Both the position numbers and the translations under genes were made by a program. A stretch of DNA of 48,332 nt from CAYQCH01 sp964415935. GTDB taxonomy: Bacteria > Patescibacteriota > Patescibacteriia > VMEV01 > CAYQCH01. Position 1 is the first letter of the stretch, and each line of letters starts with the position of its first letter. The notes under the pieces were generated by a model that was not told where the DNA came from, did not search any database, and saw nothing but the letters and a program-made list of their open reading frames with translations. Below, piece after piece: positions 17,346 to 25,316 of the stretch. The stretch lies in contig CAYQCH010000003.1 of the NCBI GenBank assembly GCA_964415935.1, forward strand, positions 1 to 48,332, written 5' to 3'.

Positions 17346-17969
17346 TTAGAAAATCACGCGGCGTTTGCGCTTGGCTGTGGAAGCCGCGGCGCCGTCTTCT
17401 TCGTCGCTTCCTCGCATGCGCGTGGAGGCGCGGGACAGCAGCCCGGACGCCGGCCGCGAACGGCGACGGCCGCCAATAAGGAACCGGTCCGGATCGGCGC
17501 TGATGTCAATGAAGTCGTCGGCAAGTTCGCGCAGTTTACTGGACGTGGTCTCACCAAAGGCCACCACCTCCACCAGACAGCCCCTGTTCTCCCTCAAGTA
17601 CTGCGCCAGGGGAATATAATCGCCGTCGCCGGACACGATGATGATGGCATCAAGGCGGTCGGCAAGCTTAATGGCGTCCACCGCCAGACCCACGTCCCAG
17701 TCGGCCTTCTTCATGCCGCTGGCAAACACCTGCAGGTCTTTTTGCTTTACCTCAAATCCTTGCTTGGAGAGGGCGTCAAAAAACGTATTTTCTTCCTCGT
17801 TGTCCGACTTGATGACATAAGCGATGGCGCGGACCAGCCGCCGCCCCGCCACCGCGGCTTTGAGAACTTCCCCAAAGTTGACGTTCGCTTTATACAAATT
17901 TTTGGCACTATGATACATGTTGGCCGTATCGACAAATACGCCCACGCGTTGCTCCGGATGTTTATACAT
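17346..17969 (-). CDS. NYN-domain (LabA/DUF88-like) protein
   Basis: 207 residues from ATG 17969; the longer frame has no support. The N-terminal NYN core begins with RVGVFVDTANMYHSAKN, where D14 and N17 are expected catalytic residues. The downstream segments WDVGLAVDAIKL and IIIVSGDGDYIPLAQYLRE carry the remaining aspartates. NYN domains are PIN-like ribonucleases acting on RNA. A serine/arginine-rich, lysine-ending tail (residues 160-207) could bind nucleic acid. It is followed 6 bases later by the membrane protein gene, and precedes pnp, so RNA processing is a shared theme. A promoter (18046-18074) and a hairpin in the leader (17982-18004) precede it. Confidence 0.9.
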   Translation of the reverse strand: MYKHPEQRVGVFVDTANMYHSAKNLYKANVNFGEVLKAAVAGRRLVRAIAYVIKSDNEEENTFFDALSKQGFEVKQKDLQVFASGMKKADWDVGLAVDAIKLADRLDAIIIVSGDGDYIPLAQYLRENRGCLVEVVAFGETTSSKLRELADDFIDISADPDRFLIGGRRRSRPASGLLSRASTRMRGSDEEDGAAASTAKRKRRVIF

Positions 17970-17981
17970 ATGGTATGAAAA

Positions 17982-18004
17982 GGGCCGTAAAACCGTATCG
18001 GCCC
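17982..18004 (-). promoter_or_regulatory. Hairpin in the NYN gene leader
   Basis: GGGCCG (17982-17987) and CGGCCC (17999-18004) form a stem 13 bases before the ATG at 17969. On the minus strand it is followed by four Ts, so it may act as an attenuator between promoter and gene. Confidence 0.45.
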
Positions 18005-18045
18005 AAAAAGTTTTAAAATGCGGCGGTGTTGGCCGCCCAGGTGAA

Positions 18046-18074
18046 AGACTACCGCAAAGCGGCGTTGTTATCAA
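18046..18074 (-). promoter_or_regulatory. Promoter of the NYN gene
   Basis: TTGATA (complement of 18069-18074), 17-base spacer, TAGTCT (complement of 18046-18051). It lies just after the terminator of the preceding gene. Confidence 0.45.
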
Positions 18075-18082
18075 AGCGTCTG

Positions 18083-18127
18083 AAAAAATCAAGGGGGCTG
18101 GCGCGCCGGAAATGGCGCGCCAGCCCC
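18083..18127 (-). terminator. Intrinsic terminator of the small GC-rich gene pair
   Basis: A perfect 14-bp stem (GGGGCTGGCGCGCC at 18094-18107 with 18114-18127) and 6-base loop, followed on the minus strand by TTGATTTTTTC. Confidence 0.9.
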
Positions 18128-18134
18128 GTACACA

Positions 18135-18329
18135 CTACGTCATGTCGGAGGAGTCCATGAACTGGGTCGCCCCCTCGCGACGTCCGTCGGAGCTGTCTTC
18201 GTCCGTCGGCATCTCGCGCCGGCCCGTCTTGGAGGCCAGATAGGCGCCCGACTGGTGCCTGTCCTTGCGCGCCTCCTGGCGGCGCTTGAGACGCTGCATG
18301 TCGTTACGAGCGCGCTGCGATCGGGACAT
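18135..18329 (-). CDS. Small GC-rich hydrophilic protein
   Basis: 64 residues from ATG 18329, preceded by a strong purine run (GGGGGG, 4-base gap). It is rich in Arg, Gln, Asp and Ser, starts with basic residues (RSQRARNDMQRLKRRQEARK), and ends acidic. There is no signal or membrane segment. The basic half could bind RNA or DNA. I do not recognise it. It lies about 9 bases after the other small gene and is followed by a very strong terminator, so the two form a short operon. High GC at third positions sets it apart from rpsO and the NYN gene on either side. Confidence 0.5.
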   Translation of the reverse strand: MSRSQRARNDMQRLKRRQEARKDRHQSGAYLASKTGRREMPTDEDSSDGRREGATQFMDSSDMT

Positions 18330-18338
18330 GTCGCCCCC

Positions 18339-18545
18339 CTAGCCCCTGGCCCGGCGGAGGTGCAGGTGGCGCTGCAGCGGCGCGCGCTGCGGCCGCCGGC
18401 CGATGATGATGCGGTCGGGCGGCATCACGGTGTCGCTCTCGTCGACGAGCGCGTCGATGGCCAGGTCCGTCTCGGCGGCCTTGTCGGCCATGGCCGCGAT
18501 CTTGCGGTTCCTGGTCCGGCCATCGCTCTTCTTGTTCTTCCCCAC
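18339..18545 (-). CDS. Small GC-rich protein between rpsO and pnp region
   Basis: 68 residues from a GTG at 18545, selected because AAGGTGA lies 5 bases upstream; an upstream ATG at 18647 would put the start inside a structured leader. The protein is basic at both ends, with an acidic middle (DLAIDALVDESDT) and a His/Arg-rich tail. I do not recognise it. A competing frame on the same strand (18304-18645) is low complexity and less credible. It follows the hairpin-rich segment at 18580-18661 and precedes the 64-residue gene. Composition is unlike that of rpsO upstream, and it is one of the insertions that separates rpsO from pnp. Confidence 0.45.
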   Translation of the reverse strand: MGKNKKSDGRTRNRKIAAMADKAAETDLAIDALVDESDTVMPPDRIIIGRRPQRAPLQRHLHLRRARG

Positions 18546-18579
18546 AGTGTTCACCTTCGGCGTAGAAACACGACCGTGC

Positions 18580-18661
18580 GAATCCGCTTTCTGTTTCCAA
18601 ACAGAAAGATTCGGATGCGCGTGCCTGGAGACGAAACCTCTCCACACATGCGCATCCGAAT
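18580..18661 (-). ncRNA. Structured RNA segment after rpsO (candidate leader or ncRNA)
   Basis: Three stems lie in 80 bases. A 12-bp stem joins 18609-18620 (ATTCGGATGCGC) and 18650-18661. Inside it is GGAGA/TCTCC (18627-18631, 18639-18643). Next to it is a 10-bp stem CTTTCTGTTT/AAACAGAAAG (18587-18608) flanked by GAATC/GATTC. No T-run follows. It could be the leader of the small-gene operon, a processing site after rpsO, or a small RNA. Confidence 0.45.
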
Positions 18662-18685
18662 CCCTTCCTATTGGATCTGCCCGGT

Positions 18686-19015
18686 TTAGGCGGCGGCCGC
18701 CTCTTCGGCTTCCTGCTGTTCGGCGGAGGCGTCCAGCACCTTTGGCGCCGTATACTTGAGTTTCAGCTTCTTGCTGAGGTCGACGTAGTTGTCGTATTCG
18801 GTCTGGCGCATGTAGTTCAGCAACTTGCGGCGCTCATTGACCTTTTTAATCAGACCGCGGCGGGAGGAAAAATCTTTCTTATGCTCCTTCAAATGCTCGG
18901 TGAGCAACTTGATTTCCTCGGTGAGGATGGCGATCTGGATCTGGGAAGAACCCGTATCCTTTTCATGGGTACGGAACTTCTTGATGATCTTTTGCTTCAG
19001 CTTCGGATCTAACAT
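18686..19015 (-). CDS. rpsO: Ribosomal protein S15 with extended C-terminus
   Basis: 109 residues from ATG 19015; the family is usually about 89. The core is complete: RTHEKDTGSSQIQIAILTEEI and HLKEHKKDFSSRRGLIKKV, then RRKLLNYMR. S15 binds 16S rRNA helices 20-22 early in small-subunit assembly. The last 20 residues (an Ala/Glu-rich extension) are additional and probably unstructured. A promoter (19101-19129) overlaps the end of the ABC-F gene, and a leader of about 80 bases could allow S15 to regulate itself, as in many bacteria. In most genomes pnp follows directly; here four genes intervene. Confidence 0.97.
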   Translation of the reverse strand: MLDPKLKQKIIKKFRTHEKDTGSSQIQIAILTEEIKLLTEHLKEHKKDFSSRRGLIKKVNERRKLLNYMRQTEYDNYVDLSKKLKLKYTAPKVLDASAEQQEAEEAAAA

Positions 19016-19109
19016 AGTCCATAAACCGCAGCGCGCGTCCGGTATTCTATGCGTTTGGCCCGACGCGAGCCGCAGAAGAGGTTAATTTATTAACGAACGG
19101 ATAATACCA

Positions 19110-20576
<1,467 letters not shown>

Positions 20577-20590
20577 ACTGGTACGAACAA

Positions 20591-20610
20591 AGACGCGCTG
20601 TAGCGCGTCT
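20591..20610 (-). promoter_or_regulatory. Leader hairpin of the ABC-F gene
   Basis: AGACGCGC-TGTA-GCGCGTCT is a perfect 8-bp stem 14 bases before the start codon at 20576, followed on the minus strand by TTTG. ABC-F genes are sometimes controlled by leader attenuation. Confidence 0.55.
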
Positions 20611-20622
20611 CGGTGTTAAAAG

Positions 20623-20651
20623 AGTATGCAACATTTTTTGATCGTCGTCAA
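20623..20651 (-). promoter_or_regulatory. Promoter of the ABC-F gene
   Basis: TTGACG (complement of 20646-20651), 17-base spacer, CATACT (complement of 20623-20628). Confidence 0.45.
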
Positions 20652-20687
20652 TGTGATTGGCCCACCATATGTCTTTGCTCATGAAAA

Positions 20688-20719
20688 AATGACAGCCATG
20701 TCAATGTGTCGTAAAATGT
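20688..20719 (+). promoter_or_regulatory. Promoter of the Xer recombinase gene
   Basis: ATGACA and TAAAAT (ending near 20718) with a 17-base spacer. The -35 region is part of an inverted repeat TGACA-GCCA-TGTCA that could be an operator. Confidence 0.45.
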
Positions 20720-20741
20720 AAGGGTATCCAGACGAACCCCT

Positions 20742-21731
20742 ATGTCCCCTTCCGACAAAACACAAAACAAATCGGCTTCCGTCCTCGACCGCGCGGTCAC
20801 GGACTTTCTTGAATACCTGGAACTGGAAAAGCAGCGCAGTCCGCAGACCATCCAGAACTACGACTTTTACCTCCGGCGCTTCATCAATTTCGCGCAAGAA
20901 AACGGCAGCAAGCATCCCAAAGACATCAGCCAGGATCTGGTGCGCAAGTACCGACTGTGGCTGAACCGCCAGACCAATCGCCAGGGCGAGTCACTTAAAG
21001 CGAATACCACCAATTACCATCTTGTCGCGCTGCGCAGCTGGCTGAAGTATCTGGCCAAGCGCGACGTCCCCACCCTGGCTCCGGAAAAAATCGAGCTGGG
21101 CCGCGCGCCGCAGCGGCAGGTGGATTTTCTCGACGGACAAAACCTGGTGGAATTCCTGGACGCGCCGCTCAAATCCAAACAAGGAAAAATTTTACAAATC
21201 CGCGATAAGGCGCTGATAGAAACGCTGTTCAGCGCGGGGCTGCGCGTCTCCGAACTGGTCGGCCTGAAGCGCGACAACATCAATTTGAAAAAAGATGAAT
21301 TCACCGTGCGCGGCAAAGGACAAAAGCTGCGCGTCTGCTTCCTTTCCCATGCCGCCAAGCACTGGCTGGGCCTCTACTTTGGCATGCGCAAGGACACCAG
21401 CCCCTACTTGTTTGTACGCCACGATCGCGCCGCCAAGCGCAGCGCGGCCGAACCGCTCCCCCTCACGCCGCGCAGCGTGCAGCGCCTGGTGGAAAAGTAT
21501 GCGCGGCAGGCAGGCATCACCAAACGCATCACGCCGCATACCCTGCGCCACTCCTTTGCCACGGACTTGCTCATGAACGGCGCGGACTTGCGCTCAGTGC
21601 AAAGCATGCTCGGCCATTCCAGCATCACCACCACGCAGATTTACACGCACATCACCAACCAGCAGCTGCGCGACGTGCACAAGGCGTTTCACGACCGCAC
21701 CCGCAAAAAAAGCGCTAGGAGTTCAACTTAA
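20742..21731 (+). CDS. xerD: XerC/XerD-type tyrosine recombinase
   Basis: 329 residues from ATG 20742. An N-terminal SAM-like core-binding domain (about 14-105, VTDFLEYLELEKQRSPQTI) is followed by the catalytic domain. Active-site residues can be seen in GLRVSELVGL (first Arg), VRGKGQKLRV (Lys), HTLRHSFATD (His and Arg), LGHSSITTTQIYTH (His and the nucleophilic Tyr). Xer recombinases resolve chromosome dimers at dif. The size and complete motifs fit the chromosomal housekeeping enzyme rather than a phage integrase; XerC versus XerD is not certain. No mobile element is seen around it. Its last 17 bases overlap the convergent lipoprotein gene. Confidence 0.9.
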   Translation: MSPSDKTQNKSASVLDRAVTDFLEYLELEKQRSPQTIQNYDFYLRRFINFAQENGSKHPKDISQDLVRKYRLWLNRQTNRQGESLKANTTNYHLVALRSWLKYLAKRDVPTLAPEKIELGRAPQRQVDFLDGQNLVEFLDAPLKSKQGKILQIRDKALIETLFSAGLRVSELVGLKRDNINLKKDEFTVRGKGQKLRVCFLSHAAKHWLGLYFGMRKDTSPYLFVRHDRAAKRSAAEPLPLTPRSVQRLVEKYARQAGITKRITPHTLRHSFATDLLMNGADLRSVQSMLGHSSITTTQIYTHITNQQLRDVHKAFHDRTRKKSARSST

Positions 21732-22260
21732 ACGAATCGACAACCGCCTCATGGTATTCCCACGGCTGGCCTGACGGCAGACTGAAAATGTATGTTCGCC
21801 CGCCCGCGGACAAAAAGTAATACGGCACTTCTTCGTTGCGCGACTCCAGCAATGCCGTCACTTTTGTACCGGAATACCCGCCGCGCGTAACAGGCTCGCG
21901 GCGCAACACCGTTACGCCGTCCACGGTGGCCAGCAAGTCAGCAGCCACGGCGACAGAATTTGCCGTCGACTCGATAAACAAGTATTTCACCTGCTCATTA
22001 CCTTCAACATTGATAACGGAAAAAAGCTTGGCGTCGCCCTCATCGAGATCTTTTGTCAGCGTCAGGCCGTCGGGCAAGCGCAAGGAAAAATCCGCCGTCG
22101 GCTCGGTCACATATCGGCTGTTTGATTCATCCAGGGATTTCTGCGCGACCTGTCCCGAAGAGTCGCTTGGCTTCACGTCAATATTGATATCTGATCGGCG
22201 GGAAATGCAGCCGGTCAATGTTACAGCAACAAAGAGGACGATGGTGATGAAACGGATCAT
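21715..22260 (-). CDS. Lipoprotein, possibly PsbP/DcrB-like
   Basis: 181 residues from ATG 22260, where a lipoprotein signal (MIRFITIVLFVAVTLTGC) fits with the cysteine at 18. After a Ser/Asp-rich linker, the domain from about residue 50 shows DFSLRLPDGLTLTK, alternating strands, a Tyr-rich segment (YYFLSAGGRTYIFSLPSG) and a final helix (VVDSFKLNS). This pattern resembles the small alpha/beta fold of PsbP/DcrB-type surface proteins, but no diagnostic motif is present. It ends inside the convergent xer gene. A similar fold may occur in the protein at 22530, so the two could be distant relatives. Confidence 0.75.
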   Translation of the reverse strand: MIRFITIVLFVAVTLTGCISRRSDINIDVKPSDSSGQVAQKSLDESNSRYVTEPTADFSLRLPDGLTLTKDLDEGDAKLFSVINVEGNEQVKYLFIESTANSVAVAADLLATVDGVTVLRREPVTRGGYSGTKVTALLESRNEEVPYYFLSAGGRTYIFSLPSGQPWEYHEAVVDSFKLNS

Positions 22261-22333
22261 AGTGGTAGAACGTATATAAAGGTATTCGCAGTTTAAGGCA
22301 CCCGGCGCCAGGGAGCAAGAAGGCCGCAAAGCC

Positions 22334-22362
22334 TTTACGAAACCCCCATTTTATGTTATCAT
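22334..22362 (+). promoter_or_regulatory. tRNA-Ala promoter
   Basis: TTTACG (22334-22339), 17-base spacer, TATCAT (22357-22362), about 85 bases before the tRNA. Confidence 0.45.
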
Positions 22363-22372
22363 TCGCAAACTG

Positions 22373-22446
22373 TACGGGCCCGTAAGCAACGCTTGCGTGC
22401 CCGGCGTTCAGGCATCACGAAAGCAAGCTTTCGCAGTGCCTCACTT
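22373..22446 (+). repeat. Structured spacer flanked by a 9-bp repeat of the tRNA-Ala 5' end
   Basis: GGGCCCGTA occurs at 22376-22384 and again as the first 9 bases of tRNA-Ala at 22447. The first copy is part of a 12-bp palindrome (TACGGGCCCGTA, 22373-22384). Between the copies is a hairpin (AGGCA...CGAAAGC-AA-GCTTTCG...TGCCT, 22410-22441). Confidence 0.5.
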
Positions 22447-22523
22447 GGGCCCGTAGCTCATCTGGCTAGAGCGCCGCATTTGCACTGCGGAGGCAGCAGG
22501 TTCAAATCCTGTCGGGTCCACCA
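22447..22523 (+). tRNA. tRNA-Ala (anticodon TGC)
   Basis: Acceptor GGGCCCG pairs with CGGGTCC, including the G3-U70 pair that identifies alanine tRNA. The anticodon loop is TTTGCAC on a CCGCA/TGCGG stem, the T-loop is TTCAAAT, and CCA is encoded. The next coding sequence begins 6 bases later. Confidence 0.97.
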
Positions 22524-22529
22524 GATTTT

Positions 22530-23132
22530 ATGCCAAATCAGTTGAAAGTCATTGCCAGCATGATCATCATTGTTGCCGTTACCGCCGGTGTCAGTATTGG
22601 CATTGCCGCATTGCTTCCCGACACGCAAACATTGACGCCCGCCGAACAGGTGGAGGCGTTTACCGATCTGGCTTTTTCAGACACGACGGCATTTTCTTCC
22701 AAACCGTTCGCGCTGGAGGAAGGCTATACCATCCAGCTGGTGGATGGCTGGGAACTGGTCAGCCATACCCCCACCCGCCACGTTGATCGCTACCGCTTTG
22801 AGCGCACGGACAACCGCGAACACATTTTTACCATCAGCGTGTATAACCGCGAGCAGACCCCTCAATTCGCGGACTTAATTACCGCCCGCTACGGCGCGGC
22901 CTATTTGCGCGAACAGGCGGACGTCCAGGTTTCTGGCCTGGCCGCCAAACGCATTACCGCCGACTTTCTGGACATGGGTTCTACGGCAGACGTATTGGTT
23001 GAAGTTAACGACCAGACGTTTATTTCCCTGTACGGCGTGCGCCAGCCCTCCAGCGACAACACCCTGCGCGTGGCCAAGGAAATCAACTACATGCAGAAAT
23101 CCTTCCAGACCGGACAGACGGCTGCGCTCTAA
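22530..23132 (+). CDS. Membrane-anchored extracytoplasmic protein behind tRNA-Ala
   Basis: 200 residues from ATG 22530, six bases after the encoded CCA of tRNA-Ala. A single N-terminal hydrophobic segment (residues 8-30) serves as anchor or signal. The outer part is strand-rich (YTIQLVDGWELVSHTPTRH, HIFTISVYNREQTPQF), followed by helices. The fold may be PsbP/DcrB-like, resembling the lipoprotein at 21715, but this is not proven. There is no separate promoter or Shine-Dalgarno, so it is probably read through from the tRNA promoter, and tRNA 3'-end processing would leave a 6-base leader. A good terminator follows at 23148. Confidence 0.75.
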   Translation: MPNQLKVIASMIIIVAVTAGVSIGIAALLPDTQTLTPAEQVEAFTDLAFSDTTAFSSKPFALEEGYTIQLVDGWELVSHTPTRHVDRYRFERTDNREHIFTISVYNREQTPQFADLITARYGAAYLREQADVQVSGLAAKRITADFLDMGSTADVLVEVNDQTFISLYGVRQPSSDNTLRVAKEINYMQKSFQTGQTAAL

Positions 23133-23147
23133 CTGCCCAAGTATGAC

Positions 23148-23173
23148 AAAACCTCCCACCGGGAGGTTTTTTG
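23148..23173 (+). terminator. Intrinsic terminator of the tRNA-Ala transcript
   Basis: AAAACCTCCC-ACC-GGGAGGTTTT stem followed by TT. Confidence 0.9.
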
Positions 23174-23188
23174 ATTGAAAAAAATCCG

Positions 23189-23240
23189 CCTAAAAAGTGA
23201 ACACCCCCGACAGAACCGTGAAAGTTCCGTCGGGGGTGTT
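23189..23240 (-). terminator. Intrinsic terminator of the 407-aa protein gene
   Basis: A 17-bp stem with one mismatch (23200-23216 with 23224-23240), then CACTTTTTAGG on the minus strand. Confidence 0.85.
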
Positions 23241-23352
23241 GTGTGGAGCACCATGCCGGCAGCGTGGCCGCAGGCATGTTTACTGTTGGTCAGTCAGGCC
23301 ATACTCCATGGCCTGGCGGCTTGCCGTGTGGCGTTGCCGCGAGCGACGCGCG

Positions 23353-24576
23353 CTAGTGCGCGTTGTTGCCGCCCTCGAACGAGCTGGCCGGCGTGCCGAA
23401 GGCCGCGCCGTAGCTCGGGACGCCCGCGCCCACGAGCTGCTCGCTCTGGGGCGCGAACGGGGTCGAGCGGTTCGGCGTGGTGCTGAACGCGCGCTCGAAG
23501 CCCGAGGCCGCCGGCGCCGTCGAGTAGTCGCGGGCCAGGACCTCCTGCAGGTCCGAGGTCGCCGAGGCCAGGGCCGCGCGCTTGGTGCGCAGGTCCTTGA
23601 CCACGTTCTTGTGCCCGTTGGTGTGGGCCACCGCGATGCCGACCGTCGACATGAAGCCGGTCGGGTTGCGACGGCTCATGGCCAGCAGCTCCTCGGTGAA
23701 GGTGAAGCTGCCCGCGCCGTCCGGGTTCTGGAAGAGCTCGTCGGCCTTGCCCCAGCCCGTGCTGATCACGTCGATCAGCTTGCGGGTGGCGATGGCGCCC
23801 GCGTCGTGGCGGATGAACATCGGCGCCGCCGTCGACTGGTCGGAGACCATCGGGCGGGTGGGCATGGTGCCCACGTAGCGGACGTCGTACCCGCCCTGCG
23901 CGTTCGGGTAGAACCCGAGCACGCAGATCGAGGTGGGCGTGGCCATCGGGATGGCCGCCGAGGCGCGCTCCGTCTGGGCCAGCTGGGTCACGTCGTAGCC
24001 GTAGATGGCCACGGCGTACTTGGGCCTCTCGACCTGGGTCTTGGCGAACGCGCAGTTCGCCTTGACCCAGTCACCGCCGTAGATCCAGCCCAGCACCGCG
24101 GTGATGAACCGGGTGTTGGTGGTGCGGCCCTGGTCGTTCCAGGCGCCGTACTTGGTGAACGAGCGCCCGATCTTCACGTTGCGGATGTGCTGCTCGAGGG
24201 CCTTGAGCGTGATCACGCTCTTGCCCGCGAACAGCTCCTCGATCTTGTTCTGGAGCTGGGTCCGGACCTCGTTGATGTTGATCGGCAGGGTGATGCCGAT
24301 CGTGCTCAGGCCCTGGACCAGCATGCCGCTGATCAGGTTCAGCGCCTGCTCGGCGCTGAGGGTCTGGTCGAGGCCGCCCTCGATGCGGTTGAAGTCGACG
24401 ACGACGACGTTCACGTCCTTGCCCGTGTTGGTGGGCATGGGCGCGATGTCGTACTCGACGACGTCGTCGAGCTGGCGCTTGCTCACCGGCAGCATGACCA
24501 CGGTCATGTTGGGCGCGCCCAGCGACGCGGCGATGAGGCTGCGGATCGACGAACGACGGTTGCTCTGGAGACGCAT
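23353..24576 (-). CDS. Unrecognised GC-rich 407-residue protein
   Basis: 407 residues from ATG 24576, chosen because AGAAGGG lies about 6 bases upstream and GC-rich codon use starts there; an upstream extension in the same frame has different composition. No signal peptide or membrane helix is seen. The N-terminus is basic. Then come VVEYDIAPMPTNTGKDVNVV and an Ile/Leu-rich helical stretch, a region with several Trp/Tyr (VLGWIYGGDWVKANCAFAK, YAVAIYGYDVTQL), and a Ser/Pro/Gly/Asn-rich disordered tail. I do not recognise it; a structural or self-assembling protein is one possibility but is speculative. It is monocistronic, has a leader of about 390 bases and strong terminator, which suggests high or regulated expression. 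Confidence 0.7.
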   Translation of the reverse strand: MRLQSNRRSSIRSLIAASLGAPNMTVVMLPVSKRQLDDVVEYDIAPMPTNTGKDVNVVVVDFNRIEGGLDQTLSAEQALNLISGMLVQGLSTIGITLPININEVRTQLQNKIEELFAGKSVITLKALEQHIRNVKIGRSFTKYGAWNDQGRTTNTRFITAVLGWIYGGDWVKANCAFAKTQVERPKYAVAIYGYDVTQLAQTERASAAIPMATPTSICVLGFYPNAQGGYDVRYVGTMPTRPMVSDQSTAAPMFIRHDAGAIATRKLIDVISTGWGKADELFQNPDGAGSFTFTEELLAMSRRNPTGFMSTVGIAVAHTNGHKNVVKDLRTKRAALASATSDLQEVLARDYSTAPAASGFERAFSTTPNRSTPFAPQSEQLVGAGVPSYGAAFGTPASSFEGGNNAH

Positions 24577-24970
24577 GCGAAACCCTTCTACCCAGGTTCT
24601 CTGTCCACCCCCGCCGAAATGACGGGGTATTGGAACAACCTGGATACTGGCCAGAGTCGGAGTCGAGTGAATGGCCACGATGCCATCCAATTCCCTACCC
24701 CTTCCCCAGTCAATCGACGAGTATAACTGACTGGGTAAGAGGTAGCTGTTTGTAAAGAACTGCCCCCGACTAGTTTCTGTCGTCATAATTTGACGACAAT
24801 TTTTTCGAAAATGAAACGAAAAAAAAGAACCGCGAAATGCGATCCAGGAAAAACCATTCGGGACTGACAAGCGAAACCACAACCATTAAAGACAGTCGAC
24901 GTCCTTCAAGTGTTGCTGCTTCGCTTATCAGTACAAAATGGAAAGGGCTATCTGGTAACCGACAAAAGGC

Positions 24971-24999
24971 ATCCTACCAACGTCAAAAAAAGTTGTCAA
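24971..24999 (-). promoter_or_regulatory. Promoter of the 407-aa protein gene, overlapped by an operator-like repeat
   Basis: TTGACA (complement of 24994-24999), 17-base spacer, TAGGAT (complement of 24971-24976). The inverted repeat GTTGTCA/TGACAAC (24992-25010) covers the -35 box. Its transcript would have a leader of about 390 bases. Confidence 0.5.
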
Positions 25000-25031
25000 T
25001 AACTGACAACAATATTTTCGTATCACTAAGG

Positions 25032-25093
25032 TTAGCCACATTTTTTGTCATGAAGAAAAAACACCCTGATTTATCAACAGTATCTGTGGATAA
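25032..25093. other. Cluster of DnaA-box-like sites (possible origin element)
   Basis: TTAGCCACA (25032-25040), TTATCAACA (25071-25079) and TGTGGATAA (25085-25093, the exact complement of TTATCCACA) fall within 62 bases, followed by about 70 bases of AT-rich sequence. No dnaA or dnaN lies nearby, so this is only a candidate. Confidence 0.35.
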
Positions 25094-25126
25094 ATTTTGA
25101 AATTTTTTCGATTATCGTTGTACTAG

Positions 25127-25155
25127 TTGATTATTCGCATGATGGTTGTTATAGT
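25127..25155 (+). promoter_or_regulatory. tRNA-Cys promoter
   Basis: TTGATT (25127-25132), 17-base spacer, TATAGT (25150-25155), about 38 bases before the tRNA. Confidence 0.6.
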
Positions 25156-25193
25156 TTCTTTACAAAATGCCCTCTTTTGGGGCTATTTTTGAT

Positions 25194-25268
<75 letters not shown>

Positions 25269-25278
25269 TTTGCATACA

Positions 25279-25305
25279 AAAAATCCCGCGCGAAGCGGGA
25301 TTTTT
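25279..25305 (+). terminator. Bidirectional intrinsic terminator
   Basis: AAAAATCCCGC-GCGAA-GCGGGATTTTT. It ends tRNA-Cys on the plus strand and the 3D-domain gene on the minus strand. Confidence 0.9.
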
Positions 25306-25316
25306 CGTTAGGGTGT

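Larger units (their letters stand above)
24577..25190. promoter_or_regulatory. 617-base noncoding region: long leader, inverted repeats, AT-rich segment
   Basis: No convincing gene is present; an 87-residue plus-strand frame at 24837-25100 has ordinary low-complexity composition. Inverted repeats are CCCAGTCA/TGACTGGG (24707-24736, with TATACT inside), TGTCGTCA-TAATT-TGACGACA (24778-24798) and GTTGTCA-ATAAC-TGACAAC (24992-25010). The right end holds DnaA-box-like sites and an AT-rich stretch. Confidence 0.6.

Noticed and set aside
18304..18645. 113-residue alternative frame over the small gene at 18339
   Set aside because: Low-complexity Arg/Ala/Glu content and poorer start; the other frame has a good ribosome site at its GTG.
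20742..21731. Xer gene as integrase of a mobile element
   Set aside because: No att repeats or phage genes nearby; length and motifs fit the housekeeping XerC/D.
22376..22446. A second, degenerate tRNA upstream of tRNA-Ala
   Set aside because: Only the first 9 bases match; no T-loop or anticodon arm can be found.
23197..24726. 509-residue plus-strand open frame opposite the 407-aa gene
   Set aside because: It is an antisense shadow of GC-rich codons: rich in Arg, Ala, Val, His, no domain, no ribosome site.
24837..25100. 87-residue plus-strand frame in the noncoding region
   Set aside because: No ribosome site, no domain, and it crosses inverted repeats and DnaA-like sites.
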